In this document: positions 19,541-28,029 of the stretch, piece by piece | How the letters are laid out: the number at the start of each line of letters is the position of its first letter | Position numbering within the stretch: position 1 is the first letter of the stretch | Source of the DNA: Jiella pacifica | GTDB taxonomy: Bacteria > Pseudomonadota > Alphaproteobacteria > Rhizobiales > Rhizobiaceae | Assembly: GCF_010500815.1 (NCBI RefSeq) | Contig: NZ_JAAAMG010000001.1 | Location: forward strand, 310,001 to 374,000 | Length of the DNA: 64,000 bases | Direction of reading: 5' to 3' | The notes under the pieces: generated by a model | Databases searched by the model: none | The model's input: the letters and a program-made list of their open reading frames with translations, nothing else | What the model was told of the DNA's origin: nothing | Program-made: the position numbers and the translations under genes

Positions 19541-21856
19541 ATGACCGTCATGACACCGAAATTTGGCCTCGGCGCTTCCGTGCTGCGCCTCGAGGACGAC
19601 CGCCTGCTGCGCGGCGCCGGCCAGTACACCGACGACGAGAGCCGACCGGACATGCTGCATGCGGCCGTGGTGCGCTCCCCGCATGCCAGCGCCCGCTTCA
19701 CCATCGCCGATCTGGAAGCCGCAAAGGCGGCGCCGGGCGTCCGTCTGGTGCTGACCCATGCCGACGTCGCCGAGCTCGGCGACATTCCCTGCCTCGGCAA
19801 GCCGGCCATGGCCGACGGCAACGCATTTGCGGCGCGCAATGCCCCGGTGCTCTGCAAGGACACCGTGCGGCATGTCGGCGACGCCGTCGCCTTCGTCGTC
19901 GCCGACACAGCCATGCAGGCGAAGGACGCCGCCGAATTGGTGACGGTCGAATACGAGCCGCTCGACGCCGTCGCCGATCTCGAGGCGGTGATGGGCGAGG
20001 GCGCCCCCTTGGTCTGGCCGGAAGCCGGCAGCAACGTCGCCGGCCGGATGCATGTCGGCGACGCGGCGGCAACCAGGGCGGCCTTCGATGCCGCCGCCCG
20101 CACGGTGCGCATCGACCTCGTCCAGAATCGGCTGGTCTGCAACTACATGGAGGTCCGTTCGGCGGTCGGCGAATATGTCGAGGCCGAGGACCGCTATCTC
20201 CTCACTTCCGGCAGCCAGGGCGTCCACGGCCTGCGCGACACGCTGGCCAACGTCGTCTTCAAGGTCGATCCCGCGAAGATCCGCGTCCTCACCCGCGACG
20301 TCGGCGGCGGCTTCGGCACCAAGGCCTTCCTCTACCGCGAATACGCGCTGGTGCTCTTCGCCGGCAAGAAGCTCGGCCGGCCGGTGAAGTGGACCGCCGA
20401 TCGCGGCGAGCATTTCGTCACCGACACCCATGGCCGCGACAACGTCGTCTCCGGCGAGATGGCGATCGACGCAGATGGCCGCTTTACCGGCCTGAAGATC
20501 AACATCGCGGCCAATCTCGGCGCCTATTCCTCGCAATACGGCCCGATGATCCCGTGGTTCGGCATGTCGATGGCCACCGGTCTCTACGACATCCCGGCGA
20601 TCGACGTGGCCTGCGACCTCTATTTCACCAACACCGTGCCGGTGGACGCCTATCGCGGTGCCGGCCGGCCGGAGGCGGCCTATCTGATCGAGCGGCTGGT
20701 CGACAAATGCGCCGCCGAACTCGGGATCGGGCGCGACGAGATCCGCCGGAAGAACTTCATCAAGCCGGAACAGCTTCCCTACAAGACCGCCTTCGGCCGG
20801 CTTTACGACACCGGCGATTTCGCCGGCCACATGGCCGAAGGCATGCGTCGGGCCGGCTGGGACGACTTCGAGACGCGGCGCGCGGCGGCCGCCGGCGAGG
20901 GCAAGCTGCGCGGCATCGGCATGGCGACCTATGTCGAGGCCTGTGCCTTCCCGGGCTCCGAGCCGGCCTATGCCGAGCTGCAGAGCGACGGCCGGGTGAG
21001 CGTGAAGATCGGCACCCAGACCAACGGCCAGGGCCATGCCACGGCCTATGCCCAGTTCGTCGCCGAAGCGCTGAAGCTCGACTACGACCGGATCGACGTG
21101 CGCCAGGGCGACACCGACGAGACGCCGACCGGCGGCGGCACCGGCGGCTCGCGGTCGATCCCGCTCGGCGCCGTCTCGGTGCGCCGGGCGAGCCAGGCGC
21201 TGGCCGAGAAGATCAAGAAGCTCGCTTCCGACGAACTCGAGGCGGCCGCCGCCGACATCGAGATCGAGGGCGGTTTCGCCCGCGTCGCCGGCACGGACCG
21301 AGCCATCGACTTCGCCGCGCTCGCAGCCGCCGCCAAGAGCCCGGACGACCTCAAGGCGATGGGTGAGTTCAAGCAGGACGAATGCACCTATCCGAACGGC
21401 ACCCACATCTGCGAGGTCGAGATTGATTCCGAGACCGGCGCCGTCGAGATCGTCGCCTATACGATCGTCGACGACTTCGGCGTGACGGTGAACCCGATGC
21501 TGCTCGCCGGCCAGATCCATGGCGGCGTCGCGCAAGGGCTCGGCCAGGCGCTGATGGAGGACACGGTCTATTCGCCGGATGGCCAGCTCGTTTCGGCGAG
21601 CTTCATGGACTACGCCATGCCGCGGGCCTGGGACCTGCCGATGTTCGACTTCAAGACCCGCAACGTGCCCTCGACGACCAATGCCCTCGGCATCAAGGGC
21701 GCCGGCGAGGCCGGGACGATCGGCGCGGCGCCGGCGGTGATGAACGCCGTCGCCGATGCGCTCAAACCGGCGGGCGTCGACCACATCGACATGCCGGCGA
21801 CGCCCTCGCGGGTGTGGAGCGCGCTGAAGGCGGCAAAGGCGGCGACCGCGGCTTGA
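19541..21856 (+). CDS. Lone molybdopterin-binding subunit of the xanthine oxidase family (CoxL-like, form II)
   Basis: 771-residue catalytic-type large subunit. An N-terminal a/b hammerhead domain (residues 8-130, with LRGAGQYTDD) is followed by the molybdopterin-binding domain. Visible are the VGGGFGTK loop, AYRGAGRPEA near residue 370 and the C-terminal KGAGEAGTIG with the catalytic Glu. The active-site loop is the AYRGAGR form, not the AYRCSFR of true aerobic CO dehydrogenase, so CO oxidation should not be assumed. Such enzymes normally need an FAD subunit and a 2Fe-2S subunit; neither lies in this window. The ATG at 19541 follows GGGGGAA; an ATG three codons later is possible. The substrate is unknown; an aldehyde or N-heterocycle is typical. 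Confidence 0.88.
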   Translation: MTVMTPKFGLGASVLRLEDDRLLRGAGQYTDDESRPDMLHAAVVRSPHASARFTIADLEAAKAAPGVRLVLTHADVAELGDIPCLGKPAMADGNAFAARNAPVLCKDTVRHVGDAVAFVVADTAMQAKDAAELVTVEYEPLDAVADLEAVMGEGAPLVWPEAGSNVAGRMHVGDAAATRAAFDAAARTVRIDLVQNRLVCNYMEVRSAVGEYVEAEDRYLLTSGSQGVHGLRDTLANVVFKVDPAKIRVLTRDVGGGFGTKAFLYREYALVLFAGKKLGRPVKWTADRGEHFVTDTHGRDNVVSGEMAIDADGRFTGLKINIAANLGAYSSQYGPMIPWFGMSMATGLYDIPAIDVACDLYFTNTVPVDAYRGAGRPEAAYLIERLVDKCAAELGIGRDEIRRKNFIKPEQLPYKTAFGRLYDTGDFAGHMAEGMRRAGWDDFETRRAAAAGEGKLRGIGMATYVEACAFPGSEPAYAELQSDGRVSVKIGTQTNGQGHATAYAQFVAEALKLDYDRIDVRQGDTDETPTGGGTGGSRSIPLGAVSVRRASQALAEKIKKLASDELEAAAADIEIEGGFARVAGTDRAIDFAALAAAAKSPDDLKAMGEFKQDECTYPNGTHICEVEIDSETGAVEIVAYTIVDDFGVTVNPMLLAGQIHGGVAQGLGQALMEDTVYSPDGQLVSASFMDYAMPRAWDLPMFDFKTRNVPSTTNALGIKGAGEAGTIGAAPAVMNAVADALKPAGVDHIDMPATPSRVWSALKAAKAATAA

Positions 21857-21870
21857 CGCTGTGCTGCTTC

Positions 21871-21892
21871 GGCCTCGCCGCGGGGCGAGGCC
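21871..21892 (+). terminator. GC-rich hairpin after the molybdopterin subunit gene
   Basis: Perfect 9-bp stem (GGCCTCGCC with its complement) and 4-base loop, 15 bases after the stop codon. No T-run follows apart from a GGAAAATC segment, so termination is probable but not certain. Confidence 0.5.
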
Positions 21893-22049
21893 GCGGAAAA
21901 TCGGCGGCATGTGAGGAATATCGTAAGGAAATCGTCTCAACTTTGATTTCGCCCGGCCCTCACTTCACCCGTCACGCCTCGGCCGGGCGTCTTTTCCATC
22001 AAACGAGATAGGTTCGCGGAGCCGAACGGCCGCGGACAGGGATGACATC

Positions 22050-23000
22050 ATGGCGACCTCGCCACCGGCCGATCCGAACCCGAGCCTCGGGATCGGCCTG
22101 AAATGCATGTCGGTGGTCGTCTTCGTCGCCATGCAGACCCTGATCAAGACGGTTGGGGAGGATATTCCCGCCGGCGAGGTGGTGTTCTTCCGCTCCTTCT
22201 TCGCGCTGATCCCGGTCATCCTCTATCTCGCCTGGCTCGGGGATCTGAAGCAGTCGCTGAAGACCGACGATCTGCCCGGCCACATGCTGCGCGGTCTGGT
22301 GGGCGCCATCTCGATGACGCTGTCGTTCTTTTCCCTGCCGCGCCTGCCCTATGCGGAATGGATCTCGATCAACTACGCTGCGCCGCTCCTGACCGTCGTC
22401 TTTGCGGCGATCTTTCTGAAGGAAATCGTCCGGGCCTATCGCTGGACGGCGGTGGTGATCGGCCTTGTCGGGGTCTCGGTCGTCACCGCGCCGAATCTCA
22501 GCCTGTTCTCGACTGGCGGCCTCGGCGGCTCGGAGGCGCTGGGTGCTCTCGCCGCGCTCGGTTCGGCAAGTCTGGCCGCCGTCGCGATGATCCAGATCCG
22601 GCGGTTGGTGCGAAAGGAGAAGACGGCGACGATCGTCGTCTATTTCTCGCTGACCTCGTCGCTGATCGCGCTTCTCTCGCTGCCCTTCGGCTGGGTCCTG
22701 CCCTCGACCGAGGATGCGCTGATCCTTGTGACGGCAGGGCTCTTCGGCGGTATCGGCCAGCTGCTCCTGACCGCGAGCTACCGCTACGCCGATACCTCGA
22801 CGATCGCCCCCTTCGAATACACCTCGCTGATCCTCGCCATCGCCATCGGCGTCTTCCTGTTCGGCGATCCTGTGGCCTGGACGACGATCGTCGGCTCGCT
22901 GATCGTCGTTTCGGCCGGAATCTTCATCATCTGGCGCGAGCACCAGCTCGGCCTCGAGCGCCGCAAGGCGCGGCGCGTCGCACCTCCGGGCGGCGGCTGA
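22050..23000 (+). CDS. DMT-family (EamA) transporter
   Basis: 316-residue inner-membrane protein made of two EamA repeats, about ten transmembrane helices in total, starting near residue 14 and ending near residue 295. The family exports small metabolites, amino acids or S-adenosylmethionine; the substrate here cannot be read from sequence. The short cytoplasmic tail is Arg-rich. The ATG at 22050 is preceded by AGGGA at a suitable distance. It appears to be a single-gene unit between the molybdopterin subunit and alkaline phosphatase. A second, unrelated EamA gene lies at 50.8 kb. Confidence 0.85.
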   Translation: MATSPPADPNPSLGIGLKCMSVVVFVAMQTLIKTVGEDIPAGEVVFFRSFFALIPVILYLAWLGDLKQSLKTDDLPGHMLRGLVGAISMTLSFFSLPRLPYAEWISINYAAPLLTVVFAAIFLKEIVRAYRWTAVVIGLVGVSVVTAPNLSLFSTGGLGGSEALGALAALGSASLAAVAMIQIRRLVRKEKTATIVVYFSLTSSLIALLSLPFGWVLPSTEDALILVTAGLFGGIGQLLLTASYRYADTSTIAPFEYTSLILAIAIGVFLFGDPVAWTTIVGSLIVVSAGIFIIWREHQLGLERRKARRVAPPGGG

Positions 23001-23255
23001 GAGAACTTCGGGGCGCTCGGCGAGGCGCGCCGGCGAGCTTCGTTCGGATGCGCTCCATCCTCTTCGGGCTCATCATGGGGCGTTCGTCAACCGGCGGCAT
23101 CGTCACCGTTATGTTATGATATACGGTTACAAAGCGGAGGCAGCGTCACGAAGCCGCCGGCGGGGGGCGTCGGCTCATTAAAATTCTGTCACGTCGGGTC
23201 GCTAGAGCAGCGGCGTGACGGGGCGCGTTTGCCCCTCGACAGGAGAGGCCCAACG

Positions 23256-24833
23256 ATGAAGAAACTGCTGCTCGCGAGCGTCGCCGCGCTCGTTTCCACC
23301 GCTGCCGTCGCGCAGGATTCCCTGCCGCAGGCGAACAGCCAGTGGTTCACGGACGCTCAGGCGAAGATCAAGGAAGTGATGGCGCGCCAGCCCAACACCA
23401 AGCGCGCCAAGAACGTCATTCTCCTGGTCGCCGACGGCAACGGCGTCACCACCAACTATGCGACGCGCCTTTTCATGGGCCAGCAGGAAGGCGGCATGGG
23501 CGACGACTACGTCCTGCCATACGAGGCGTTCCCGCATCTCGCCCTCGCCAAGACCTACAACATCAACGCCCAGACGCCCGATTCCGCGCCGACCGCCGGC
23601 GCGATGAACACCGGCGTCAAGCAGCTGTTCAACACGATCAACCTCAACGAGAACGGCGTCTTCGAAGACTGCGCCTCGGTCGAGGGCAACACGCTCAAGA
23701 CCTTCGCCGAGATCGTCAGCGAGAGCGACAAGTCGGTCGGCATCATCTCCACCGCCCGCATCACCCATGCGACGCCGGCCGCCGTCTACGCCAAGACCGC
23801 CGCCCGCGACTGGGAGGATTCAGTTCCGGAGGGCTGCACTGCGCAGAAGGACATCGCATCGCAGCTCATCGACCAGATGAAGGCCGGCGTCATCGATCTC
23901 GCCATGGGTGGCGGCCGCGGCATGTTCGTCGGCGCGGACACGACCTTGGACGAGCAGGAAGGCACCAAGGGCAAGCGCGCCGACGGCAAGAACCTCATCG
24001 ACGAGGCGACCGAGGCCGGCGCCCAGTATGCCTGGAACACCGAGACCTTCAGCGGGCTCGACCTTGCGGCCGACAAGCCGGTGCTCGCTCTCTTCGAGGG
24101 CAGCCACATGAAGTACGAGGCCGACCGCACCGACGCCGACGAGCCCTCGCTCGCCGACATGACCAAGGCGGCCATCGAGTATCTCTCCAGGAACGAGAAC
24201 GGCTACTATCTCGAGATCGAGGCCGGCCGCGTCGATCACGCCAACCATGACGGTAACGCCTACCGCACCGTCACCGACGGCGTCGCCTTCGCCAAGGCCG
24301 TCGCCATGGCCGACGAGCTGACCAATGACGAGGACACCCTCATCATCGTCACCGCCGACCACGAGCACGCCATCGCCCTCAACGGCTATTGCGGCCGCGG
24401 CTCGCCGATCCTCGGCCTGTGCTACGACGTCAACACCAACACCGCCGGCGGCAACTACAAGCACGCCGACGAGCCGAATCTTGCGGCCGACGGCAAGCCC
24501 TACACGGTCATCGGCTTTCTGAACGGCGCCGGGTCGGTGCTGAAGGAACAGGAAGACAAGACCTTCTCCGGTTCGCGCGACGACGTCAGCAACGAAGAGG
24601 CGCAGGACAAGGAATATCTGCAGCAGGCGCTGATCCCGATGACTTCAGAAACCCACGCCGGCACCGACGTCGCGATCTACGCCAAGGGCCCCTGGTCGCA
24701 CCTGTTCGACGGCACCGTCGAGCAGAACTACATCTTCCACGTGATGAACCACGCCGTGCAGGCCGACGACGCCGCGGCCTCCACGGGCGGTGCCATGGAA
24801 GCCACCCCGGCTGCGGCCGGCACCGCCAACTAA
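23256..24833 (+). CDS. phoA: Periplasmic alkaline phosphatase (PhoA family)
   Basis: 525-residue secreted phosphomonoesterase. A signal peptide spans about residues 1-19 (cleavage after VAQ or VA). The nucleophile is Ser110 in the motif TPDSAPTAGAMNTG. Metal-site segments include LLVADGNGVTT near the N-terminus, VDHANHDGN and TADHEHA, the usual Asp/His ligands of two Zn and one Mg. The ATG at 23256 follows AGGAGAGG. The C-terminus ends in an Ala/Thr-rich tail after VMNHAVQADD. Expression is probably phosphate-controlled as in most PhoA genes, but only an isolated CTGTCAC half-site at 23186 was found, not a full Pho box. A clear terminator follows. Confidence 0.93.
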   Translation: MKKLLLASVAALVSTAAVAQDSLPQANSQWFTDAQAKIKEVMARQPNTKRAKNVILLVADGNGVTTNYATRLFMGQQEGGMGDDYVLPYEAFPHLALAKTYNINAQTPDSAPTAGAMNTGVKQLFNTINLNENGVFEDCASVEGNTLKTFAEIVSESDKSVGIISTARITHATPAAVYAKTAARDWEDSVPEGCTAQKDIASQLIDQMKAGVIDLAMGGGRGMFVGADTTLDEQEGTKGKRADGKNLIDEATEAGAQYAWNTETFSGLDLAADKPVLALFEGSHMKYEADRTDADEPSLADMTKAAIEYLSRNENGYYLEIEAGRVDHANHDGNAYRTVTDGVAFAKAVAMADELTNDEDTLIIVTADHEHAIALNGYCGRGSPILGLCYDVNTNTAGGNYKHADEPNLAADGKPYTVIGFLNGAGSVLKEQEDKTFSGSRDDVSNEEAQDKEYLQQALIPMTSETHAGTDVAIYAKGPWSHLFDGTVEQNYIFHVMNHAVQADDAAASTGGAMEATPAAAGTAN

Positions 24834-24857
24834 GGCGCTGCGAAACACCATCGGAGG

Positions 24858-24891
24858 GACCCGGCCGCCGTGCCGGGTCTTTCCCGTTTTT
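24858..24891 (+). terminator. Rho-independent terminator after alkaline phosphatase
   Basis: An 8-bp stem (GACCCGGC with its complement) and 6-base loop are followed by TTTCCCGTTTTT, 24 bases after the phosphatase stop. It separates the phosphatase from the four-gene module that starts at 24957. Confidence 0.8.
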
Positions 24892-24956
24892 GATCTTCGA
24901 CGCGAAATTCCCGGTTGTCGTGACCGCGTCGACGATAGCGACAGAGGAGACGAGCG

Positions 24957-25382
24957 ATGCAGCGACGTCGGTTTCTTGCGGCCTCTGCGGCCGCGCTTCT
25001 GGTCCCGCATCTTGCCAGGGCCGAGGACGGCCCGGTGCGCATGCGCGATCTCTACAACAAGGATCTCACCTTCTCGGACTATGCCAAGTCCATGGCGGGC
25101 CAGCGCATCGCCGTCGAAGGCTTCATGGCGCCGCCCCTGAAGGCGGAATCGAATTTCTTCGTCCTCACCAAGCGGCCGATGGCCGTCTGCCCGTTCTGCG
25201 AGAGCGAGGCGCAATGGCCGGACGATATCCTCGCCGTCTACACCAGCCGGATCATCGACACGGTGCCGTTCAACGTCAAGATCGTCACCAGCGGCAAGCT
25301 CGAACTCGGCACCTACGAGGATCCCGAACTCGGCTTCGTCAGCCGCGTGCGCCTCGCCAATGCCGTCTATGAGCGCAGCTGA
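24957..25382 (+). CDS. Tat-type exported protein of unknown function, first gene of an ABC module
   Basis: 141-residue protein with an N-terminal MQRRRFLAASAAALL twin-arginine-like signal, probable cleavage after ARA near residue 22. The mature part (about 118 residues) has two cysteines in VCPFCES, a CxxC pair suited to metal or redox chemistry, and beta-rich segments such as RIAVEGFMAPPL. It is reminiscent of DUF3299-type proteins found beside similar ABC transporters, but I hold that only loosely. RBS GAGGAGA precedes the ATG. The end overlaps the ATPase gene by 23 bases, so the two are translationally coupled. It may be a periplasmic factor that delivers or receives the substrate of the transporter. 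Confidence 0.7.
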   Translation: MQRRRFLAASAAALLVPHLARAEDGPVRMRDLYNKDLTFSDYAKSMAGQRIAVEGFMAPPLKAESNFFVLTKRPMAVCPFCESEAQWPDDILAVYTSRIIDTVPFNVKIVTSGKLELGTYEDPELGFVSRVRLANAVYERS

Positions 25383-26061
25383 GGCGCGCGGCGTGTCCCT
25401 CGACCTGCAGGTCCGCGATCTTGTCGTCCGATCGCGCGAGGGCCGCGATCTCCTGACGGTCGCGCGGCTCGACGTTCCCGCCGGCTCGAAGATCGGCATC
25501 CGGGGGCCTTCCGGCGCCGGCAAGTCGACGCTGCTCTTCGCCATTGCCGGCCTGCTGAAGCCGGCGAGTGGCGACGTGTCCTGGGGTGAACACCGGATAT
25601 CCGACATGCGCGCCGCCGAGCGGGCCCGCTTTCGCCGCGAAAACGTCGGCCTGGTCTTCCAGGATTTCCTGCTGTTCGAAGAACTTTCCTCCCTCGGCAA
25701 TGCGGCAATCGCCGCCCGCTATGCCAAAGCTTCGACGCGCCGATCGATCGTCGCGTCGGCGCGGGCCGGCCTCGCCCGGCTGGGCCTCGAAAGCCTCGGT
25801 GGCCGGCGGGTCGACAGCTTTTCCGGCGGCGAGCGCCAGCGCGTCGCGGTCGCCAGAGCGCTTGCCAACGATCCGGCCATCATCCTCGCCGACGAGCCGA
25901 CGGCGAGCCTCGACCGCGCCTCGGCCGATCGGATGGTCGACGATCTCGCCAGCCTTGCCAGCGAGAGCGGCCGCACCCTCGTCGCGGTCAGCCACGATCC
26001 GGCCCTGCACGAGCGCATGGACTGGGTCATCGACGTCGTCGACGGGCGCCCGCTCGTCTGA
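25360..26061 (+). CDS. ABC transporter ATP-binding protein (LolD/MacB type)
   Basis: 233-residue cytoplasmic ATPase. Walker A GPSGAGKST, Q-loop in GLVFQDFLLFEELS, signature FSGGERQRVAVARAL, Walker B IILADEPTASLD and the switch histidine in AVSHDP are all present. The sequence is of the LolD/MacB/FtsE class, which works with FtsX-like permeases such as the next gene. Starts at 25360 and 25369 are both ATG inside the preceding gene; a GTG at 25393 is a third option. It is not likely to be a classical importer because no solute-binding protein of that kind is present and the permease is of the mechanotransmission type. Confidence 0.88.
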   Translation: MPSMSAAEARGVSLDLQVRDLVVRSREGRDLLTVARLDVPAGSKIGIRGPSGAGKSTLLFAIAGLLKPASGDVSWGEHRISDMRAAERARFRRENVGLVFQDFLLFEELSSLGNAAIAARYAKASTRRSIVASARAGLARLGLESLGGRRVDSFSGGERQRVAVARALANDPAIILADEPTASLDRASADRMVDDLASLASESGRTLVAVSHDPALHERMDWVIDVVDGRPLV

Positions 26062-26093
26062 ATTCTCACCGACGCCCGAAGGGGGCTTTTGCC

Positions 26094-27419
26094 GTGGTTC
26101 CCGAGTTCTGGCCCGAGTTCTGGTATGGGCTGCCGGTCTTCGTTCAGGACGCCGCCTGGTTCGTCCTGCTGCTTCTGCCGGCCCTGGTCACCGGCCTCGT
26201 GGTCGTCTGGTCGTTTCGGCCGTTCTCGCTCGTCTGGGCGATGATTTGGCGCTATCGCTGGACCAATGCGCTGTTCGTCCTCCTCATTGCCATCTCGGTC
26301 GGCCTCGGCGTCGGGCTGATCGCCCAGGAGCGCGGCATCCGTCAGGGCACGGCGCGGGCGGCGGAAAAGTTCGACCTCGTCGTCACCGCGCCCGGCTCGG
26401 AAGTGCAGATGATGCTGGCGACGGTCTATCTCCAGCCGGTCGACGTGCCGCTCCTCGACGGCAAGACCTACGATGCGATCGCCAGCAACGAAAACGTCGC
26501 ACTCGCCGCGCCGATCGCATACGGCGACTCCTTCCATGAGTCCTCGGTGATCGGCACCACGGCCGCCTTCGTCACGCACCTCTCTGGCGATCTCGCCGAG
26601 GGCCGGATGTTTGCGGCGGTCGACGAGGCGGTGGTCGGCGCTCGCGTGCCCCTCGACATCGGCGCGACCTTCACGCCGGCGCACGGCGTCGGCGATGCCG
26701 CGGAAGAGGGCGCGCATGAGGGCGCGCTGCTGCGCGTCGTCGGGCGGATGGCGCCGACCGGAAGTCCGTGGGACCGGGCGATCCTCGTTCCGGTCGAGAG
26801 CGTCTGGAAGGTCCACGGCCTGCCGCTCGGCCATGGGCCGGAGCGGGAAGGGCAGATCGGCCCGCCCTTCGATCCGGACTATTTCCCCGGCACCCCGGCC
26901 ATTCTCGTGCGCGCCGACCAGCTCTGGGCGAATTATGCCCTGCGCTCCGAATTTACCACCGACCGCACCATGGCCTTCTTCCCCGGCGCCGTCCTGTCGC
27001 AGCTCCACGGCCTCCTCGGCGACGTGCGGCAGGTGATGTCGGTGATGGCGGTGGTCACGCAGGTCCTGGTGACGCTCGGCGTTCTCGCCGGCCTCGCCGT
27101 GCTGATCCGGCTCTACGCCCGTCGCCTCGCCCTCCTCAGGGCGCTCGGCGCGCCGGACCGCTTCGTCTTTGCCGTCGTCTGGACCTACGCCGCGACCCTG
27201 ATCTTCACCGGCGCGATCCTCGGAATCGTCGTCGGCATGGCTGCCGTCGGGATCATCTCAAAGATTGTCACGGCGCGCACCGACATCCTCGTCGAGGCGA
27301 CGCTCGCCTGGCCGGAGTTCCACCTCGTCGCCGGCTTCGTCAGCCTCACCGTGCTGATGGCTTTGACGCCGGCCTTCATGGCCCTGTCGCGCGACGTCAT
27401 TACCGATCTTCGATCATGA
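26094..27419 (+). CDS. FtsX/MacB-like ABC permease
   Basis: 441-residue inner-membrane permease. N-terminal hydrophobic segments at about residues 15-37 and 61-80 are followed by a large periplasmic domain (about residues 85-305). Three helices then lie at about 318-338, 362-385 and 405-428, the FtsX topology. The periplasmic domain opens with FDLVVTAPGSEVQMM and carries several His residues, including HGLPLGHGPE and VTHLSGD. GTG start with GAAGGGGG upstream. It lies 32 bases after its ATPase gene and 19 bases before a His-rich periplasmic protein, which suggests metal transfer rather than lipoprotein or peptide export; this is inference. Confidence 0.82.
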   Translation: MVPEFWPEFWYGLPVFVQDAAWFVLLLLPALVTGLVVVWSFRPFSLVWAMIWRYRWTNALFVLLIAISVGLGVGLIAQERGIRQGTARAAEKFDLVVTAPGSEVQMMLATVYLQPVDVPLLDGKTYDAIASNENVALAAPIAYGDSFHESSVIGTTAAFVTHLSGDLAEGRMFAAVDEAVVGARVPLDIGATFTPAHGVGDAAEEGAHEGALLRVVGRMAPTGSPWDRAILVPVESVWKVHGLPLGHGPEREGQIGPPFDPDYFPGTPAILVRADQLWANYALRSEFTTDRTMAFFPGAVLSQLHGLLGDVRQVMSVMAVVTQVLVTLGVLAGLAVLIRLYARRLALLRALGAPDRFVFAVVWTYAATLIFTGAILGIVVGMAAVGIISKIVTARTDILVEATLAWPEFHLVAGFVSLTVLMALTPAFMALSRDVITDLRS

Positions 27420-27438
27420 GCCATCTCGGAGCCCTTTC

Positions 27439-28029
27439 ATGCTGAAGCCCGCCGCCATTGCCGCCGCCCTCCTTGTCGCCCTCGCGACGCCCGGCCTTGC
27501 CGATGACGCCCATGACGATGCCGCCCATGCGGGCGAGGCCCAGCATCAAGAAGCCGGCCGCCCTCACGCCGGCGAGGCCCATGAAGAGGCTGGCCATCAC
27601 GACCACGACGAGGAAGAGGCGGACCACCTCGCCGAGATGAACGGCGTGAGGGCGCTGCATGCCTGGACGCCCGCGACGGACGGAACCACTGCGCTGGTCT
27701 TCGTGACGATCGAAAACCGGTCGAACAGGGACATCCGTCTGGAAGGAGCCGAGAGCGACATGGCGGAGAGCGCCGAACTCGTCGGCTTCCAGGTGAAGGA
27801 CGGCGAGCCTGCCTACGAGGCCTTGCCCTTCGTCCCGGTGAAGCCCGGCCGCGAACTCGTCCTCCAGCCGAATGGCCTCGCCATCCGTCTGACCGGGCTC
27901 GGCCGGCCGCTGTCGAAGGGCGACGAGATCGAGGTGGAGTTCCATTTCGACACCGGCCACGTCCCCATGCATGTCCAGGTCGAGGCGGCAAACGCCACCA
28001 ACCACAGCCATGCCGGGCATCAGCACTGA
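27439..28029 (+). CDS. His-rich periplasmic protein with PCu(A)C-like fold, last gene of the ABC module
   Basis: 196-residue exported protein: signal peptide to about residue 21 (ATPGLA), then about 40 residues very rich in His, Asp and Glu (for example HHDHDEEEADH), then a domain of about 115 residues that resembles the periplasmic copper chaperone family PCu(A)C (LVFVTIENRS, ELVLQPNGLAIRLTGL, GDEIEVEFHF). A second His cluster ends the protein (NHSHAGHQH). The usual PCu(A)C copper ligands His/Met around the SVELHEM region are replaced (AELVGFQ), so metal binding is more likely through the His-rich ends. A DUF2796/ZrgA-like zinc role is an alternative. No terminator with a T-tract follows. 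Confidence 0.72.
   Translation: MLKPAAIAAALLVALATPGLADDAHDDAAHAGEAQHQEAGRPHAGEAHEEAGHHDHDEEEADHLAEMNGVRALHAWTPATDGTTALVFVTIENRSNRDIRLEGAESDMAESAELVGFQVKDGEPAYEALPFVPVKPGRELVLQPNGLAIRLTGLGRPLSKGDEIEVEFHFDTGHVPMHVQVEAANATNHSHAGHQH

Noticed and set aside
19541-21856. Aerobic carbon monoxide dehydrogenase
   Set aside because: The active-site loop is AYRGAGR, not AYRCSFR, and no CoxM or CoxS subunit is adjacent.
18779-21940. 1053-codon open frame on the minus strand across pepN and the molybdopterin subunit
   Set aside because: Long frames opposite GC-rich genes are common here. It spans two well-supported genes on both strands and has no recognisable domain.
23175-23203. Possible Pho box before alkaline phosphatase
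   Set aside because: CTGTCAC at 23186 is a good half-site but no second half-site lies 11 bases away on either side.
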